The translations under genes were made by a program, and so were the position numbers. From NCBI GenBank assembly GCA_037178625.1, contig CM074136.1:2108001-2172000 (forward strand): a DNA stretch of 64,000 nucleotides. Direction: 5' to 3'. Positions 46,571 to 56,436 of the stretch are shown here, piece after piece; the stretch's first letter is position 1, and every line of letters begins with the position of its first letter. The stretch comes from Skeletonema tropicum. Its lineage: Eukaryota > Bacillariophyta > Thalassiosirophyceae > Thalassiosirales > Thalassiosiraceae. The notes beneath the pieces are model-generated. The model did no database searches, was not told the origin of the DNA, and saw nothing but the letters and a program-made list of their open reading frames with translations.

Positions 46571-47096
46571 AGTAGCCAAAAATTGCTGGCCAAAATTAGC
46601 ATATCCGCCAATTTTGGCGAGGTTGTTTCTTCTCAATCTACACAAATGTCATGTAGGAATTAGGTCCTAAAAGTCTATTGGCGAGGCATGTGACAGCCAG
46701 TCCCAGTGTCACATTTTGAGGTGTATGTAACACGAAGCGGATTGATTGAGTTTGGTAAAAGTGTCACATTCAGGGGGTTGAGTTTGGGAGTGTCACAAAT
46801 AATAATTATTATCACAGTGCACAATCGTACTTGGAGAAGTACATAGTGGATGCAGGTGCCCAGTAGAAGCGTCTTTTCTTGCAGCGGCAACGAGTTCAGG
46901 GTAGGAGCAAGAATAGATTGGACGGTGGGTACAAGCAACATAAGCATTCATGAGAAGTGGCTTCTTGAGGTGCAGCTTCTTCTTTGGCAGCAGCGAGTGG
47001 TGAGCATGTTGCAAGGGAATACAAGAAGTGACTTGAGAGTGTAACATTTTTTGTGAGTACTGACGCGGGACGCGCTAGCCGCGCTTGCGCGGCTAG
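46433..47096 (+). mobile_element. Non-autonomous Helitron-like element, copy 2
   Basis: It starts TCTATATATATACTTAAACTG after A (or 4 bp earlier at another TC) and ends GCCGCGCTTGCGCGGCTAG before T at 47097. It has the same internal layout as copy 1, in the opposite orientation: TG microsatellite, GTTA repeats, then a conserved 3' half. Its 3' end is 52 bp upstream of the ATG of the chimeric pseudogene at 47149, within sequence duplicated from the fucosyltransferase promoter. Confidence 0.75.
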
Positions 47097-47148
47097 TGTA
47101 CATAAAAGTTTTTTCATCTTTTGAGGTGAATAGGAGTACACAATAAAC

Positions 47149-48577
47149 ATGCATCGCCATCAAGAAGTAGAAATCGCTGCACAGCCGAGCCAGTAGCCAG
47201 AGACAGAGGAGGGGCAGCCGCTTGGCGGTGTGGACCCTCATCATCTCAATCAGCTTTGTTATTCTATCGCTGAGTATATTGGAACCCCTTTCCCGTGGTT
47301 CAGTGCAAAATCATGACAGCAAATTGTAGAAAAATGACTCGGTAGAGGGAGGTACCCATGGATTTGCATCGAATGAGACGGGGGGCGGGGAGACTGCATC
47401 ATCTTCATGTACGTTTTGCGAAATTCTGAATGAGCCAGAGTTGGTGGTTCCTCAAGCTGGGGGGAAGAGCACCTGCCGCTCAATACAACTGATGGCTGCT
47501 AGTGAAATAAATGGAAGTGACATATGTGCGACTCTTCAGAAGGAGGAGAGAGTGTGTTGCCCGGTGGTGTATGAGAGAGCTGAACCAAACGTATTTTTCC
47601 GCACTTATGGAACAGACGATTATAACTGGACCAAAGCACGCATCGTCCAGGAAGCGCTAGACACGAGATGGTTTACGTCGGTGAAGTCAATGGGCCCTGA
47701 GGATCTTACGGTTGGATTCAGGGAAGCATTTCAGGATATATTGAAACAATCTCGTGGGGGTGGCTATTGGATATGGGAGTACGATGTCATTGAGCAAGCA
47801 ATGGGAACAATGAACGAGGGAGACTTTCTTGTTTACTTGGACGCTGGATCTAAGATTAACAAGGATGGCGAGGAACGATTCAAGGAATATCTGAAGATTG
47901 TGAACGAATCTCAATATGATATGTTGTGCCTTCAACTGAAATCTCCCGAACACAAATATACGACTGAAAGGATATTTCAGGTGTTCAATGCTTCCATGGA
48001 GGATCCCATAAGGCGATCAGGTCAGTATGAAGGTGGCTTTCTATTAATGCAAAAGGGGCCTCACCTTCGAAGTTGGTTGACAATGGTCAGGGATGCGCTC
48101 TTGTCAGATCCTTGGATTGTCACTGACAAATATAACAATGAGGCAAAAGCATTTGATGGCGCGTTCATTGATAACAGGCATGACCAGAGTGTATTTAGTG
48201 TGTCAAGGAAGATTCATGGCTGTGAAATGCTCACAGATGAAAGCTACCCTTTCAACCCTTCCTTCCCCTTTTATGCTGCGAGAATGAGAAAGGAGAAAAG
48301 AAAATCAGTTGATACAGGCCATCAAAGAGCTGTTGAGAACATACATTCAAAGCGTCTTCCGCTGCCATCATCATCAGTCTCGGGAGGAGCTGTGACTCGA
48401 TGCATATTTTGCGAGGGCGAGAAAGTCATTCCAAATCTAGATTTGGTGGTTCCTAAAACTGGTGGACATTCTTGTCGCTCGATCAAGAAGATGGCAGATG
48501 GAGAAATGAAAGGAAGTGCCATTTGTGCGACTCTTCAGAAGGAGGAGAAAATCTGTTGCCCGGAGGTGTATGAGTAA
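47149..48577 (+). pseudogene. Chimeric cysteine-module glycosyltransferase pseudogene
   Basis: From about 47100 to 47430 this copies the 5' flank and N-terminus of the fucosyltransferase gene (start MHRHQEVEIAAQPSQ). A small tandem duplication (AGCCAGTAGCCAG, about 47197) causes an early stop and shift, and a further roughly 11-bp loss occurs near 47328. An open frame then runs to 48577. It encodes a cysteine module (CTFCEILNEPEL ... VCCP) and a different catalytic domain with GYWIWEYDVIEQ and DFLVYLDAGSKIN, a pattern of GT-A-fold glycosyltransferases known from capsule-type loci. A HDQSVFSVSRK motif follows, then a second cysteine module like that of the sulfotransferase gene. The anchor is out of frame, so the protein probably cannot be made as a membrane enzyme. 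Confidence 0.75.
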
Positions 48578-49415
48578 GGTTTGTCGTATGACATTGAGCC
48601 GCCGTCGGATCCATCATATGATCGAGTTGCGGCCAAACATCAAGTTACAGTTCAGGGGGAAAGTGACGGCAATGAGAATGTGACAACCTCCCATCCACCT
48701 ATTCTATATGGACATGGACAGGTGGAACATCACTGAACGGCGTCTTGGCTAATACGTTCGAGCGCGTTTGTGGACACAAGGGGTACAGTTATGATGCATT
48801 CCAAGGCAACGAACAAGCCAAAATGAAGTCGGAGAAAGGAGAATCAATTCATCCTGCAGGAAGAAGCAGAGTTATGCCAAAGCTCATGAAGGAAATAGGG
48901 TTTGAAGAGTGTGATTACATTAGTCAAGAAAGCGATTGGACATTCTGGAGGGATACTTTTGGGGTGGTAAATTTCACGGATTAAAGATGGAGTTGCATGT
49001 TCCTTGTCGAGACAGGCTTGATCACCTCATGTCGCAGTGTAATTTTAAGCATAGGATGCTTGCATGTGACGCCAAGACAGATGAAGAACTGTTCAAGTCT
49101 GTGAAAGAGTGCTATGTTTATTTAAATCGATATGATCATCAACTAAAGGAGCACTTTGATGTGAGGTGCTTTGACTTCAAGACGCAGTTCACTGACTACC
49201 CAGAATATATGTCAGGCATTCTTCAAAAACGTAGGTTTCAGTCAACACCTTATGTGCAGAGAGTGACAAATAAACCTCGCAATCAAACAAATGAATGTAT
49301 TTGGGGGAATGCAACTGTTTCGGAAAAGGTTGAGAAATATCTGTTGGAAACTGTCCCTTATTATCAATTCTGTGACAAATGCATGGGAAGCGAGAACGAA
49401 ATCTTTGAGAGTTAG
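48578..49415 (+). pseudogene. Sulfotransferase-like pseudogene, inverted copy of the 52379-53665 gene
   Basis: It continues in frame after the stop at 48575-48577, where AAA in the intact gene is TAA here, and follows the intact sulfotransferase closely. Lesions include a 13-bp deletion near 48717 that removes the HMAK part of the PAPS-binding loop. One G is also missing in a G run near 48960, so the end is split between two frames (about 48745-48984 and 48936-49415). The C-terminal residues match the intact gene almost fully up to KCMGS-NEIF. The copy lies about 3 kb from its parent in opposite orientation. Confidence 0.85.
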
Positions 49416-49475
49416 GGCTTGGTAAGTAGGCTTGGTAGAGGAGAGTGTTGGTGTCTATGGCAATTTCTGGTGGGG
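49411..49475 (-). repeat. Captured 5' coding fragment of the pseudouridine synthase gene
   Basis: On the minus strand this reads as the coding DNA for PPEIAIDTNTLLYQAY, identical to codons about 55-72 of the gene at 38914, except for a 4-bp TTAC insertion. It starts exactly around the stop codon of the sulfotransferase pseudogene. The same fragment with the same 4-bp insertion is at 52308-52393. Confidence 0.8.
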
Positions 49476-50029
49476 CTGGAGCAGACAGAAATATGATGTG
49501 CATCTGGCAACTGGTGCTGCGGGAGCAGGCGGTGTCTCATGACTCGTGACCATAAGTTTGTTTTGCTACAGAAAATCACTTCGATAGAGTCTAAGGATAG
49601 ATAGAAAGGGTGTGGAGGCTAGAGGCTACCATATGTAACAGAAATTTTAAAGTACGGCCTCTACACCATCTTCATCTTACAATCTGCTTTTTGTAATCAC
49701 CTTCTGAACATACACCACATCGGTTTGACCTATTAATTCCTCAAATTCGCTTTATTCACTTTTTTGGAAATAATCTATAACTTGACTCTTCTAAAAATTA
49801 TCTCCTTAGCACGGCCAAGGGCCAGGCTCAACAATTAGCTATCGGGTAAAATCCTTTCTTGTATTTTTGGCCAATTCGGGAACCGGGAACGAGAAATACA
49901 AAAAATACGAAGCAAAATGCGAAGAATACGACATGGACAACAACCTTACTTTATGGTCAATGACATCAATACCCAAGCTAACATCAATACCTAAACACCC
50001 CAACGAGACAGCCCTAATTGTGCTAGAAG

Positions 50030-50995
50030 AGAGAAGAGATAATTAAGCAGTGTAGGCGCCTGCACGCCAGCTGAAAGAGAGGCGGTAACCACAGGAAGTC
50101 AGGCATCATCGGTTTTCGAGCGCCGACCCCATGCCTGCGAAAGGAAGGCGATGGGGTCGGCGGCAGATTCGTCTCACTACAATACAATAATCTACTTATG
50201 TTTCTATTAAAAGCTATTTCTTTTCTTTCGCATTGCTAGCAATTTTATTGCTTAATCGAGCAGCAGTGCTTCATTCGATCAATCGAATTGATTATGTATG
50301 GTAGTATGACTGTGCGACGCGAAACGAATGTAACATTTGTAACGATTCGAATTTCCGGGTAACGAAATGTAACAATTACGTAACACACTAGATAAATTTA
50401 AAATTCATTCGAATGTTCGAAATAAGCCGTTCGCGGACAACATGAATCGACAGGTCCGTTCGCTAGTTAGAATGCCACACCATTCCCAAAATGCATTGCA
50501 AAGGCATCTCAATATTCGCGGAGTGGGGAGGGACCCATGAAGCGCTGAAATCGAAATCTATCTGTCGAACCGCATGATCTGGGTAAAATTGCGCGAAATC
50601 CTTAAGTGTAGAAATCCTTAATTATTGCGGGAAGGAATTTTGTTAGGGTTAGTCTTTGTTACATTTTGTTACCCCTGAAGTAAGTTCGAATCGTCACACA
50701 AATGTTACAGCGATTCTTTTTGCATCCTTTCGTTTGGCTTGATCGAATAAGTAGTAATGCTGCACGCATAAGCTATGATACGGCTAGGCAATGCTAGAAA
50801 AAAGGATTTTATTACATATCTCAATATTTAGTGAGTAGTGAGAAGAATCTGCCGCTGACCCCATCGCCTGCCTCTCGCAGGCATGGGGTCAGCGTTCGAA
50901 AATCAAGATACCTGTGACTTCCTGAGGTTGCCGCTCATCGTTCGGCCTCAGCTACGTGCATGCGCCTCTAGAGTACTGCTTTATCTCTCCTCTTT
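50030..50995. repeat. Long imperfect inverted repeat (foldback-like element)
   Basis: Arms of roughly 350-370 bp (about 50030-50405 and 50640-50995) are inverse complements with moderate divergence, around a spacer of about 240 bp. Matching landmarks are GACCCCATGCCTGCGA against TCGCAGGCATGGGGTC, and TGTAACATTTGT plus GATTCGAA in the inner parts. There is no gene inside. This could be a foldback transposon, or two diverged copies of a short repeat in opposite orientation. Confidence 0.65.
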
Positions 50996-51157
50996 TACTC
51001 GCACACGGTGCACCCTAGTTCCCAGATATTTTTTTTAGGCGCTCGCGGGTCCCTCCCCGCACGCGCCGGTCTTTCGACGCCATCGGCGTATTCACAGGGG
51101 GGGGATTAGGCGATTCGAACTAGCTCATCTAAGAGTCGTAATCATTTACACGGCACA

Positions 51158-51310
51158 TCAGACGGGTTCTAGGGTCTCCTCAATCAAGTCCTCCTCACCG
51201 ATAGCCTCAACAATAAACTTCAGAAGGGTTTCTAGAGGGTCTTCAACATGAACCTTAACTTGACTGAAGACACGCTCAACATCAGCACTGGAAGCCTTGC
51301 TGCGGTCGCA
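51158..51310 (-). pseudogene. hAT transposase C-terminal dimerisation remnant
   Basis: A 51-codon minus-strand frame contains SSADVERVFSQVKV, the conserved start of the hAT C-terminal dimerisation domain. An acidic tail and stop follow. Upstream sequence continues in another frame and is not clearly related. Only a fragment of a transposase gene remains. Confidence 0.7.
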
Positions 51311-52307
51311 AGAAATTCAGATTATGGTGATATGTGTTCCCCCACTCCCGGGCATGGCGAGCCTTCTCAATAGGATCATCTCTCCAAGTTTGCCAGCATA
51401 TTTTCCTCATTTGACTGCTGCTTCTTAGAAAGCTTTTCGTGATACTCATCGCATCATCAGAATACTATTCTGCTGTCTTCTGGTTTATCCAAAGAGGTCA
51501 CCGCTGATCATCATCAATCTTCTTCTCAGTCGCATTGATGCTTGCTCTTCGTTCCTCCTCAAAGGACCTCAAATGCTTTTTTGGAAAAGTGAAAACGAGA
51601 TTAGATATGTTTGAAAATCGCATTTCATGGGCATCTGTTCCAATTCTTTCAGCTCCGTTGTCGGGGTCCTATTTTCATCGCCAGAAATCTCAACTACGCA
51701 TAAACAGAAAAAGGTCACGAATTAGTCAGGAACAGGCTGTCAAAGGCACTAATAATAACCACAGATGCAGCCAAACTCACCGATGAAGATGATGCATCGA
51801 TATCAACAGTAGAATTTATGAAAATCAAGCTCTGGTCAGTGGAGCTGTTATCCATCTCCAGAAATCGACGGCAGCAGCTACAACATTCCTACGCCATGAA
51901 AAAGGATAAAAGCGATTAGTTTTTAATAAACGGCAGCCAGAGACACCATTATCTAATTACCACGAAAGCAAACAACTCACCAATGATTATGATGGATCGT
52001 TATCAATAGTAGAATATGAAAATCACTTCGACAGGATGCTCCTCAACTTTTTATGAGCTCGATGTTTGCTTGGTTCATTGGTTCACATCGATCGGGGTCA
52101 CTAACAAACTGAATATCTTGATAACTACATAACTAGTGGTGCAAAAACGGCTCCCTTTGCGGTTCATTGGTCCCAGGGGTATACTGAAGCTGTCCGAGAA
52201 GTATCAAGACGATTTTCCAAAATTCGTTTTGTTAGTAGATTTATCTAGCGTCACCACCCATAGCAGCACCAGTTGCCAGATGCACATCATATTTCTATCT
52301 GCTCCAG
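51311..52307. other. Intergenic, probably decayed repeat sequence
   Basis: Two related stretches contain CCAGAAAT and ACTCACCGATGA-like words (about 51670-51795, and 51860-52015 with AACTCACCAATGA), suggesting old duplicated sequence. No gene is supported. Confidence 0.35.
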
Positions 52308-52393
52308 CCCCACCAGATATTGGAAATTTCCATAAGTAGACACCAGCGCTCTCCTCTACCAAGCCTACTTACCAAGCCCTAACTGTCAACAAA
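52308..52393 (+). repeat. Second captured fragment of the pseudouridine synthase gene
   Basis: Plus-strand sequence corresponds to the coding region at about 39078-39142, with the same TTAC insertion as at 49411-49475 and extra substitutions. It overlaps the 3' end of the sulfotransferase gene on the other strand, whose last codons and TAG stop (52379-52381) lie in it. Confidence 0.75.
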
Positions 52394-53665
52394 GATTTCG
52401 TTGTCGCTTCCCATGCATTTGTCACAGAATTGATAATAAGGGACAGTTTCCAACAGATATTTCTCAACCTTTTCCGAAACAGTTGCATTCCCCCAAATAC
52501 ATTCATTTGTTTGATTGCGAGGTTTATTTGTCACTCTCTGCACATAAGGTGTTGACTGAAACCTACGTTTTTGAAGAATGCCTGACATATATTCTGGGTA
52601 GTCAGTGAACTGCGTCTTGAAGTCAAAGCACCTCACATCAAAGTGCTCCTTTAGTTGATGATCATATCGATTTAAATAAACATAGCACTCTTTCACAGAC
52701 TTGAACAGTTCTTCATCTGTCTTGGCGTCACATGCAAGCATCCTATGCTTAAAATTACACTGCGACATGAGGTGATCAAGCCTGTCTCGACAAGGAACAT
52801 GCAACTCCATCTTTAATCCGTGAAATTTACCACCCCCAAAAGTATCCCTCCAGAATGTCCAATCGCTTTCTTGACTAATGTAATCACACTCTTCAAACCC
52901 TATTTCCTTCATGAGCTTTGGCATAACTCTGCTTCTTCCTGCAGGATGAATTGTTTCTCCTTTCTCCGACTTCATTTTGGCTCGTTCGTTGTCTTGGAAT
53001 GCATCATAACTGTACCCCTTGTGTCCACAAACGCGCTCGAACGTATTAGCCAAGACGCCGTTCAGTGATGTTCCACCTGTCTTTGCCATATGAACATGTC
53101 CATATAGAATAGGTGGATGGGAGGTTGTCACATTATCATTGCCATCACTTTCCCCCTGAACTGTAACTTGATGTATGGCCACAATTCGATCATATGATGG
53201 ATCCGACGGCGGCTCAATGTCAAACGACAAACCTTTCTCATACACCTCCGGGCAACAGATTTTCTCCTCCTTCTTCAGAGTCTCACATATACTAGTGCTT
53301 CCATTCTTTTTCATTTCTCCATCTGCCATCTTCTTGATCGAGCGACAAGTATGTCCTCCAGTTTTAGGAACTACCAAATCTAAATTTTGAATGACTTTCT
53401 CCCCCTCACAAAATGTGCATTGAGTTGCAGAGCCTCCCAGTTTTGCCATACCACTACCACCACCAAATTTTATTCCATGCACTCCCATGATTTCCAACTC
53501 AGTAATATTTTCCCGCACCTTGTTCGTATCCATATCCACATCCAGATTTTGTAGATTGGTCAATAGTGTCACTATTGACCAAGTAATCAACAACGCGATT
53601 GGGACAGCAAGGATAACATATCTCTTGACAGCAAAAGGAAGGAAAGCAAGAGTTCTTGAAGGCAT
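52379..53665 (-). CDS. Sulfotransferase-like type II membrane protein with six-cysteine module
   Basis: An intact 428-aa frame from a clear ATG. A signal anchor lies at about residues 13-36. The cysteine module follows (CTFCEGEKVIQNLDLVVP ... TGGHTC ... NGSTSIC ... ICCP, about residues 83-142). The catalytic domain has a PAPS 5'-phosphosulfate loop (HMAKTGGTSLN, about residues 192-202) and a later RDRLDHLMSQC segment matching the 3'-phosphate site (R-x-P-x-x-R...S pattern, degenerate). This architecture fits Golgi carbohydrate sulfotransferases, which transfer sulfate from PAPS to glycans. The last residues (VDS) and stop codon come from antisense sequence of a captured pseudouridine synthase fragment. 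Activity and acceptor are unknown; the fold call is by motif only. Confidence 0.8.
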   Translation of the reverse strand: MPSRTLAFLPFAVKRYVILAVPIALLITWSIVTLLTNLQNLDVDMDTNKVRENITELEIMGVHGIKFGGGSGMAKLGGSATQCTFCEGEKVIQNLDLVVPKTGGHTCRSIKKMADGEMKKNGSTSICETLKKEEKICCPEVYEKGLSFDIEPPSDPSYDRIVAIHQVTVQGESDGNDNVTTSHPPILYGHVHMAKTGGTSLNGVLANTFERVCGHKGYSYDAFQDNERAKMKSEKGETIHPAGRSRVMPKLMKEIGFEECDYISQESDWTFWRDTFGGGKFHGLKMELHVPCRDRLDHLMSQCNFKHRMLACDAKTDEELFKSVKECYVYLNRYDHQLKEHFDVRCFDFKTQFTDYPEYMSGILQKRRFQSTPYVQRVTNKPRNQTNECIWGNATVSEKVEKYLLETVPYYQFCDKCMGSDNEIFVDS

Positions 53666-53812
53666 GATGCTGATACGTACGAGACGACAACAAGAGCAGG
53701 CCGGCAGTACTGGTTCCAGAGCGTCTTGGGGGCATCTACTTACTTATGTACCTCTAGGCTAGAGCTAGCTCGAGCTCGTACTGTACGTTTGCTTTCAAAT
53801 CCTACATAAAAG

Positions 53813-53956
53813 TTTGAAAACCACTTTTTGTAGCTTCCAGAAGGAATTTTTCGAAAATTCTTTTCGACATTACCTCTATCGGAACTAGTAGAATGCACTG
53901 TCGAAGCCCAAAATTAATAATTTTGCACTCCTCTACTTCAAAAGTGGTTTTCAAAG
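53813..53956. repeat. Short inverted-repeat element
   Basis: TTTGAAAACCACTTTT (53813-53828) and its exact complement AAAAGTGGTTTTCAAA (53941-53956) bound a 144-bp A/T-rich segment 148 bp upstream of the sulfotransferase ATG. It may be a small MITE. No target duplication is clear. Confidence 0.45.
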
Positions 53957-54382
53957 CCTATTTTACCATACTCGAGAAAGATCAGTTTATTTTGTCTGTG
54001 TGACAGTAACAGGCACTTATATACTAATTCCTACATATTTAAGGTAAAACTAAGTCTTTTGCCCTGACTCACCTCCGATTATGGGACCCTGATAATATAT
54101 AGTACTTTACGGTCCGTCCATCGCCACAAATATTCCCCTTAGATCGATGTGTAGTGTGGTGGAAAGACAGGCATCTCAATGAAAAAAGCAACCGCCATCA
54201 CCACCGCATGCACGCACAGTCAACTGTGCGTCGACCATGTCGCGACGCCACACAACATAATTGCTGCTTTCATCAAACAGCAACCAGCATGAAGCAAGGT
54301 CAACACCTCCTCTATTCATCACAAACACAATCAACATATGCCGCCCGTAGCGTAGGAAAATTCGGGTAAATAACAATGTTAT

Positions 54383-54768
54383 GTGTCTATTTCATTTACC
54401 ATCCAAAAAAGTCGTTACTCATCGAATCCGGAAACAATCCCGCACACACAGGAACCTCTTCTAGACGGTGGCATTTCGGTTGTTTATCAGCGCTCTGGCT
54501 GCAAAGGTCGCTATTATTGGTTAGCATCTCAGATATCACGATCCAAACTGCAACACCGCACCCTTCCAAACCCATCTCGCCGCAACTTCCAGCCATCACA
54601 ACCATGCTATGCGCCTTCCAGCCATCACAACCATGCTATGCAGCCGCTACAATTCCTTCTTCACCAGCCTCCCCCCCCAACAATTTTACAGCAATCACGC
54701 CTTCGATGATGTCGGTCCATCCTATTGTACGAAGTTTGAGCAAGAATCCGGGGGAAAAGGTAATATAA
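54383..54768 (+). CDS. Hypothetical second MULE gene, exon frame broken by a C-run insertion
   Basis: Equivalent of the frame at 13434-13829 in copy 1. Eight C residues near 54671 (seven in copy 1) split the frame, so here the end (NHAFDDVGPS-like) is read in another frame. It ends near a GTAATAT donor-like site at about 54760. A possible following exon after TCTAATAG at about 54865 encodes ADAERFAGNLEKL. There is no known domain. Confidence 0.25.
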
Positions 54769-55880
54769 AAAAAAACTGATACATTTTTTTCTTTATTTTC
54801 CACATCAACTCACACCACTGTCATTTATTGCTCTTTCTCACCATACTTTCATTTCTTCTAATAGCTATTTATCATAATCTTATGAACCTATCACCAACGT
54901 TGCTGATGCAGAGCGATTTGCTGGAAATCTGGAGAAATTATCTTTTTTCTATTTCGATGAAATAGATAGCCACCGTACTACTTCAATTTTGTCTCTACAC
55001 TAGCCTATGTATATGAACGCCCTATCAATGGCGATGTTCGCTAAGGCCAAGTTATGGACGGAAGACTGTCTGCTCTCGATAGGAAGTCAAGTTTGCTCGT
55101 TGCAATATTTTCATGATCTTGGTCGTCAATTGAAGGTGGTGATCTATGCTCATTTTCATCGTAATGGGTGGGAACCTTGTGGAAAGCTATAGCTACATCC
55201 ATGTTTGGTTGCTCTTCATTCTATGATGATTGTGTGTGTTGCACATCACTGCAATGGACGGAAGAATTTTCTACAATATACTCCACCTGCTTCCCTAGGA
55301 TGAAGTTGACGGTTCCTTTAACAGCTTTATGCTTCAATTCAATTAACATCGGGTGGCTCAGTGTTCTGTTCCGTGCAAGGATGTTTGTTAAGGTCAAGCA
55401 ACAATTGACGGAAGACTGTCTGCTCATGTAAGTGGAGTTGTTGTACCCCTTGCCCTACTTTAAACCTTTAAAGGTGAGTCCATTCCATGTAAACATATGA
55501 CGATATTCTCAGAGTCAACCCTAAACTTTATTTTTACCACATTTATTTCATTTCATAGAACTAGCCTTCAGAATCATGATTCCAGATGGAATCACCCTCT
55601 GTTTTCAGGTCTGTGACCTCCCTTCTTGATTCCATTCAGAATCATGATTCCGATCACAGTTCCTGTGTTGTGCCTCTAAAGAGAGGTGTATATATTTGCC
55701 AACCCAATTTGTTACATGGATTTATGCGCTATATACAGGTGCGGTCGAGAGGCCAGTGCCCATCACAGTTCCTGTGTTGTGCCTCTAAAGAGAGGTGTAG
55801 ATATTTGCCACTACCGATCCTATAATTTCCTTCTTTCCAATTGAAATAATGTTATAATAAAGTTGCGGTGTTGGATAATT

Positions 55881-56182
55881 ATGTGCGTGTTTGTGTCAAA
55901 GACTGTGCATCAGGTAAATTCATTCATTTGTTGTTATTGTTAATTTTATTATTGTTATTATATCACTAATAATATATCTTTCTTTATCTCCTACAGTATT
56001 AGTTGATTGATTGGGATGATACCAAATTTGCATGGCATCCACCTCGGCTGGATTGGAATTACGCCAAGCGGGATTGTGACCGCGCCGTCCGCCTTAGGCA
56101 CCGGCATGAAGTCATGGAATGCATTCATTTTAGGACGCCCTTTTGCTTCTGCAATGAAACCAGCCTTAATGGGCAACTCTGA
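55881..56182 (+). CDS. Possible small two-exon MULE ORF
   Basis: Exon 55881-55913 (ATG start, ending at CAG/GTAAAT) may join 56003-56182 across an 89-bp GT-AG intron. This gives about 70 aa rich in W, R and C (DWDDTKFAWHPPRLDW). In copy 1 the same frame has a TAA where TGC stands here. The protein-like composition is the only support. It may be the terminal part of the second MULE gene. Confidence 0.3.
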
Positions 56183-56436
56183 GCTGTTGTCAACAATCCC
56201 CGAAGGCACAAGAAGCTCTCTTTTGCCGCCCTATTCAGCCTCTTGCTTCTATGGTCATGCTGCTATCTTCCCCAGCTTGGCATAACCAGGAGTGCTTGCT
56301 TCCAACCAAAGTGATGGGGTTGCACTGGACCTGCGCTACCATCATCGTCATCGATGGGACTCTGAGGAAGACAAGCAGATACGTGCGGAGAAAGCGACAG
56401 AGACACAACATATAATATTGATGATAAAGTGTAACA

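Noticed and set aside
43663..47047. ORF with MLHSQVTSCIPLQHAH-like start in the Helitron copies (43663-43914 and 46793-47047)
   Set aside because: Shared only because the element is repeated; copy 3 breaks it, and no motif or codon signal supports a gene.
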